DNA of 64,000 nucleotides. Origin: Aequorivita todarodis (GTDB lineage Bacteria; Bacteroidota; Bacteroidia; Flavobacteriales; Flavobacteriaceae). The notes beneath the pieces were generated by a model that ran no database searches, was not told where the DNA came from, and saw only the letters and a program-made list of their open reading frames with translations. Shown one piece after another: positions 60,670-64,000 of the stretch (position 1 is the stretch's first letter; each line of letters starts with the position of its first letter). A program made the translations under genes and the position numbers. The DNA is taken from NCBI RefSeq assembly GCF_028561335.1, contig NZ_JAQQTG010000020.1, positions 124,001 to 188,000 of the forward strand, in the 5' to 3' direction.

Positions 60670-63600
60670 TTAGAGTATTAAATAGTTAAGGGCGATGACC
60701 GCCTGATTGTAATTGTTCAGATTTTGGAGGTATTGCAGTTCAATTTCATAGGCGTTTTCAAGGCTTTGGATGAATTGAAAGAAGTCTATCTCCCCATTTT
60801 TAAAACCGATATTTGCCGTTTTTAAAATTTCCTCGGAAAGGGATTTTCCCTCGGTTTCATAATAACTCAGTGCTTCTTCATATTTTGAAACCTCGTTGAG
60901 CAATTGAAGTTTTCGTGAATTGAGTTGGATTTTATAATCCTCAGCTTGCTGCTGGCTTACGTTCGCCGCAATTTTGGAAGCTTTTATTTTTGAGGCATTC
61001 CCGCTAAAGAGCAACGGAATCTTAAGGCCAATTTGATAGGCATATAGATTTTGGCTCAAGCCCGAATTGCTTCCCAGGGAATAGGAAAGACTGATGTCTG
61101 GTAACAAATGCTGTTTTTCAAGACTGCGCTTTGCATTAAAAAAATCTGTTCTATTTTCATAATAATCTATTGCTGGGTGCGCTTCCATACTTGAAAGTGA
61201 AAGTTTCAGTTTTTCCAAAGTTTGGGTTGAAACCTGCAAGCTATCCTGGGATTGAACAACTGCCTTCAAACGTTCCCTTGCAATCCGCACATCTTCCCTA
61301 CTCTGCCTATAATCGGTTTCCAACTGTCGCTGTTTGGCACGGGCAGTTATCTTTTCCAGATAATTGGTTTCCCCGAGTTCAAAACGGCGTTGGGCGGCGT
61401 GGGCAAAGTTTTGGTAAAGACTGTCCAAGCTTTGATAAACGCGTTCCCTGTTTTTTTCAAATTGAAACTGATAATAGGCAGCGGCCACCAAACCTTCCGT
61501 TTTTCGCTTTTGAAGTTCGTATTGGCTACTTTGCATTTCGAACTGCCTTTTATTGACATTCCTTTCGGCGAAATAAACCGTGGGGAAAAGAAAATCCTGC
61601 TGCACGCCAAAAACTTCGAGCGGCTCGTTGTTTGGTCCTAAATCATTTTCATTGAATTCATAAAAGACCGTAGTTTTATCGAAATTGAATGCACTGCCTA
61701 TCAAAGCGTTTGCTTCCTCTTTCTGGAGGGAGGCCGCTTTTAGACCCGCGTTGTTTTCCAAGGCCATTTGCTGTAAGTCTTCCAAGGTTTTGGGCGACTC
61801 CTGCGCCATTCCCGAAAAGCCAAGCAAGAAAATAAGTATGGCCACAGGCAACTTTTTAGTTTTTCTTTTTAAACTGATTGTTTTTTTATCTGAATCAAAA
61901 ATTGAATAGAGCACCGGCAACACAACCAAGGTTAAAATGGTAGCGGTTATTAAGCCGCCAATGACCACGGTTGCCAAGGGTCTTTGCACCTCAGCCCCGG
62001 CGTTTGTTGAAACGGCCATCGGCAAAAACCCAAGGGCGGCAGCCAAAGCCGTCAACAATACCGCCCGCAGTCGGTCTTTTGTTCCCTGTACTATCAGTTC
62101 CTTTTTATCTGTCATACCTTCTTTTTTGAGTTCCTTAAAATGTTCTATCAGCACTATGCCGTTGAGCACCGCAATTCCGAAGAGGGCAATAAAACCGACC
62201 CCTGCCGAGATGCTAAAGGGCATATCGCGCAGCCAGAGCAGCAACACGCCACCCACCGCCGCCAAGGGTATGGCGGAATAAATCATCAAAGCCTCCTTGA
62301 CCGAATTAAAGGCGAAATACAGCATCACGAATATCAGGAGCAAGGCCACGGGTACCGCTATCAGCAGGCGGTCCTTGGCGCTTTGCAGGTTTTCAAATTG
62401 CCCACCGTAATCAATAGTGTAGCCCACGGGCAGCTTGATGTTGGCGTCAATCAATTCCTGTACATCGTCCACCACACTTTGCAGGTCGCGGCTCCGCACG
62501 TTGATGCCCACTACTATCCGGCGTTTGGTATCGTCGCGTGAGATTTTTGCCGCGCCCTTTGCGTATTTAATTTCCGCCAGTTCGCGCAGGGGCACTTTTT
62601 CCCCGGAAGGGGTATCCACATAGAGGTTTTGCAGGTTTGAAAGGTCGCGGCGGTTGTTTTCATCCAGCCGTACCACGAGGTCGAAGCGTTTTTCGCCCTC
62701 AAAAATGCTGCCCATGGATTTCCCCGCAAAGCCCATGGCAATCATTTCGTTTAAATCTTCAATGTTTAGGCCGTAGCGGGCAATTTTGGCACGGTTGAAA
62801 GTGACGTTCATCTCGGGCAGGCCGGCTACTTTTTCCACAATAATGTCATCTGCGCCTTCCACATTTTCCACCAGGTTTTTTATTTCGTTGCCAAGGCTGC
62901 TGAGCAGGTCGAGGTCTTCCCCAAAAATCTTGATGGCAATATCTGCCCGAACTCCTGTGATAAGTTCGTTAAAGCGCATTTCGATGGGCTGGGTAAATTC
63001 CACTTCCATTCCGGGGATTATCGCCAAGGCCTCCTTAAACTTCTCCGCCAGTTCATTTTTACTTTTGGCCGAAACCCATTCACTTTTTGGTTTAAGGGTA
63101 ATAATAATATCGCTCTCTTCCATGGACATAGGGTCTGTGGGGACTTCGGCGGCACCGATACGGCTTACCACCTGGTCCACTTCGGGGAAATTGTCTATCA
63201 GGATTTTTTCAATCTGGGTGGTGATGGCAATGGTATTGCTAAGGGAGGTTCCCGTTTTCAGCACGGGCTGGATAACAAAATCGCCTTCGTCCAAGGTAGG
63301 GATAAACTCCCCGCCCATTGTTGAAAAGATAAAGATGGTTGCCGCAAGTATCAGCACCGCAACGCCCAACACCAACTTTTTCGCGCCCAAGGCCCAGCGG
63401 ATGGTGGGTTCGTAAAAGCGATTTAGGAAAGCCATAATGCGGACGGAAACATTTCTCTTGGAAGCTACCGTAGGCTCTAAAAAGACCGAGGCGGCCACGG
63501 GCACATAGGTGAAACAGAGCATCATGGCACCGATGAGGGCGAAGCTGAAGGTCTGCGCCATCGGGATAAACATTTTGCCCTCCACCCCACTGAGGGAGAG

Positions 63601-64000
63601 AATTGGGATAAAAACGATCAGAATAATCAACTGCCCAAAAATGGCGGAATTCATCATTTTTGAGGAGCTTTTCACGGTAAGCTCGTCTTTTTCCATTTGC
63701 CTTTCGGAAGAAGGAAGGGCATTTAGCTTTGACGCGTGCTTGCTGATTTTAAAGGCGACAAATTCCACGATGATCACTGCCCCGTCTATGATAATTCCAA
63801 AGTCGATGGCGCCCATGCTCATCAAGTTGGCATCTACGCCAAAAATATACATCATAGAAAGAGTAAAGAGTAGCGATAGCGGAATAACGGAGGCCACCAC
63901 GAGCCCCGAGCGGAAATTTCCCAACAAAAGCACTACTACGAAAATCACGATCAGCACGCCCAAAATGAGGTTTTCGGCAATGGTGAAGGTGGTTTTCCCG
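60670..64000 (-). CDS. CzcA-type RND pump fused to CzcC-like outer-membrane factor (5' end beyond window)
   Basis: The frame is open to the right edge: twelve more codons precede the TTG at 63963, so the N-terminal about 340 residues of the pump lie outside. The metal-RND relay DFGIIIDGAVIIVE (two Asp, one Glu) is present, placing it in the HME family (Zn/Co/Cd or Cu/Ag). The pump part ends at VLPVLYSIFDSD; after a short basic linker comes a hydrophobic segment (VAILIFLLGFSGMAQ, a signal-like stretch), then about 400 residues of OEP coiled coils (CzcC/TolC-like). The natural fusion joins inner- and outer-membrane partners. Confidence 0.93.
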   Translation of the reverse strand, partial: GKTTFTIAENLILGVLIVIFVVVLLLGNFRSGLVVASVIPLSLLFTLSMMYIFGVDANLMSMGAIDFGIIIDGAVIIVEFVAFKISKHASKLNALPSSERQMEKDELTVKSSSKMMNSAIFGQLIILIVFIPILSLSGVEGKMFIPMAQTFSFALIGAMMLCFTYVPVAASVFLEPTVASKRNVSVRIMAFLNRFYEPTIRWALGAKKLVLGVAVLILAATIFIFSTMGGEFIPTLDEGDFVIQPVLKTGTSLSNTIAITTQIEKILIDNFPEVDQVVSRIGAAEVPTDPMSMEESDIIITLKPKSEWVSAKSKNELAEKFKEALAIIPGMEVEFTQPIEMRFNELITGVRADIAIKIFGEDLDLLSSLGNEIKNLVENVEGADDIIVEKVAGLPEMNVTFNRAKIARYGLNIEDLNEMIAMGFAGKSMGSIFEGEKRFDLVVRLDENNRRDLSNLQNLYVDTPSGEKVPLRELAEIKYAKGAAKISRDDTKRRIVVGINVRSRDLQSVVDDVQELIDANIKLPVGYTIDYGGQFENLQSAKDRLLIAVPVALLLIFVMLYFAFNSVKEALMIYSAIPLAAVGGVLLLWLRDMPFSISAGVGFIALFGIAVLNGIVLIEHFKELKKEGMTDKKELIVQGTKDRLRAVLLTALAAALGFLPMAVSTNAGAEVQRPLATVVIGGLITATILTLVVLPVLYSIFDSDKKTISLKRKTKKLPVAILIFLLGFSGMAQESPKTLEDLQQMALENNAGLKAASLQKEEANALIGSAFNFDKTTVFYEFNENDLGPNNEPLEVFGVQQDFLFPTVYFAERNVNKRQFEMQSSQYELQKRKTEGLVAAAYYQFQFEKNRERVYQSLDSLYQNFAHAAQRRFELGETNYLEKITARAKQRQLETDYRQSREDVRIARERLKAVVQSQDSLQVSTQTLEKLKLSLSSMEAHPAIDYYENRTDFFNAKRSLEKQHLLPDISLSYSLGSNSGLSQNLYAYQIGLKIPLLFSGNASKIKASKIAANVSQQQAEDYKIQLNSRKLQLLNEVSKYEEALSYYETEGKSLSEEILKTANIGFKNGEIDFFQFIQSLENAYEIELQYLQNLNNYNQAVIALNYLIL

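Noticed and set aside
1-64000. rRNA or tRNA genes
   Set aside because: No cloverleaf-like sequences with T-loop GTTCRA patterns in the right context and no rRNA conserved blocks were noticed; short tRNAs could still be missed by eye.

Overview
This 64 kb window comes from a member of the Bacteroidetes, most likely family Flavobacteriaceae. The evidence is the AT-rich DNA, the -10 elements of the form TAnnTTTG, a clade II type nos cluster with NosZ on a Sec/lipoprotein signal, the many short SPII lipoproteins, and the CzcA-CzcC fusion. I see no rRNA, tRNA or CRISPR.

Layout. 1-6.7 kb (minus strand): nitrous oxide reductase operon, nosC - fasciclin - nosZ - membrane protein - nosL - nosD - nosF (cut by the left edge). 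6.9-8.4 kb: a universal stress protein (Usp) and a lipoprotein. 8.6-17.5 kb (plus): TetR-regulated ABC exporter (TolC, HlyD, two ATPases, two permeases) with VOC, OsmC and LOG genes, resembling E. coli cecR-ybhGFSR plus an outer-membrane channel. 17.5-18.8 kb: a small membrane protein and a phospholipase A1. 18.8-29.5 kb: a low-oxygen/stress island with two ATP-cone nucleases around a metallo-beta-lactamase RNA/DNA hydrolase, five Usps, and a sensor kinase whose PAS domain keeps the FixL haem His and regulatory Arg, followed by a receiver-CRP/FNR fusion. 29.6-33.7 kb: thioredoxin, deoC, deoD, an AraC regulator and small genes. 33.7-42.2 kb (minus): Usp plus ribosome hibernation factor, then an RND efflux operon (TolC, adaptor, pump, PII-like, DUF2892) and DUF302. 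43.8-50.9 kb: an array of mobile gene modules separated by attC-like palindromes and interrupted by an IS1182-family element. 51.0-57.9 kb: a four-gene restriction-like system. 58.1 kb: HU-like protein. 59.5-64 kb: CzcB and CzcA-CzcC heavy-metal efflux (cut by the right edge).

Two observations stand out. First, eight promoters share one geometry: a 14-bp CRP/FNR-type palindrome, then exactly 22 bp, then a TAnnTTTG -10 element. Six have TGAY-N4-RTCA (nosC, three Usp promoters, hibernation factor/Usp, TerB-like gene); two have GTAAC-N4-RTTAC (RND operon, DUF302). Together with the FixL-like kinase and the receiver-CRP fusion this outlines a hypoxia regulon, similar in gene content to the mycobacterial DosR dormancy regulon. 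Second, the 43.8-50.9 kb genes are co-oriented, and each is flanked by its own inverted 9-10 bp ends (GTT...AAC). They are joined by 120-130 bp imperfect palindromes, as expected of integron cassettes, although no integrase is in the window. The cargo looks defensive (double nuclease, ParA-HEPN pair, UDG-like protein).

Functions are inferred from sequence motifs read by eye; no database search was run.
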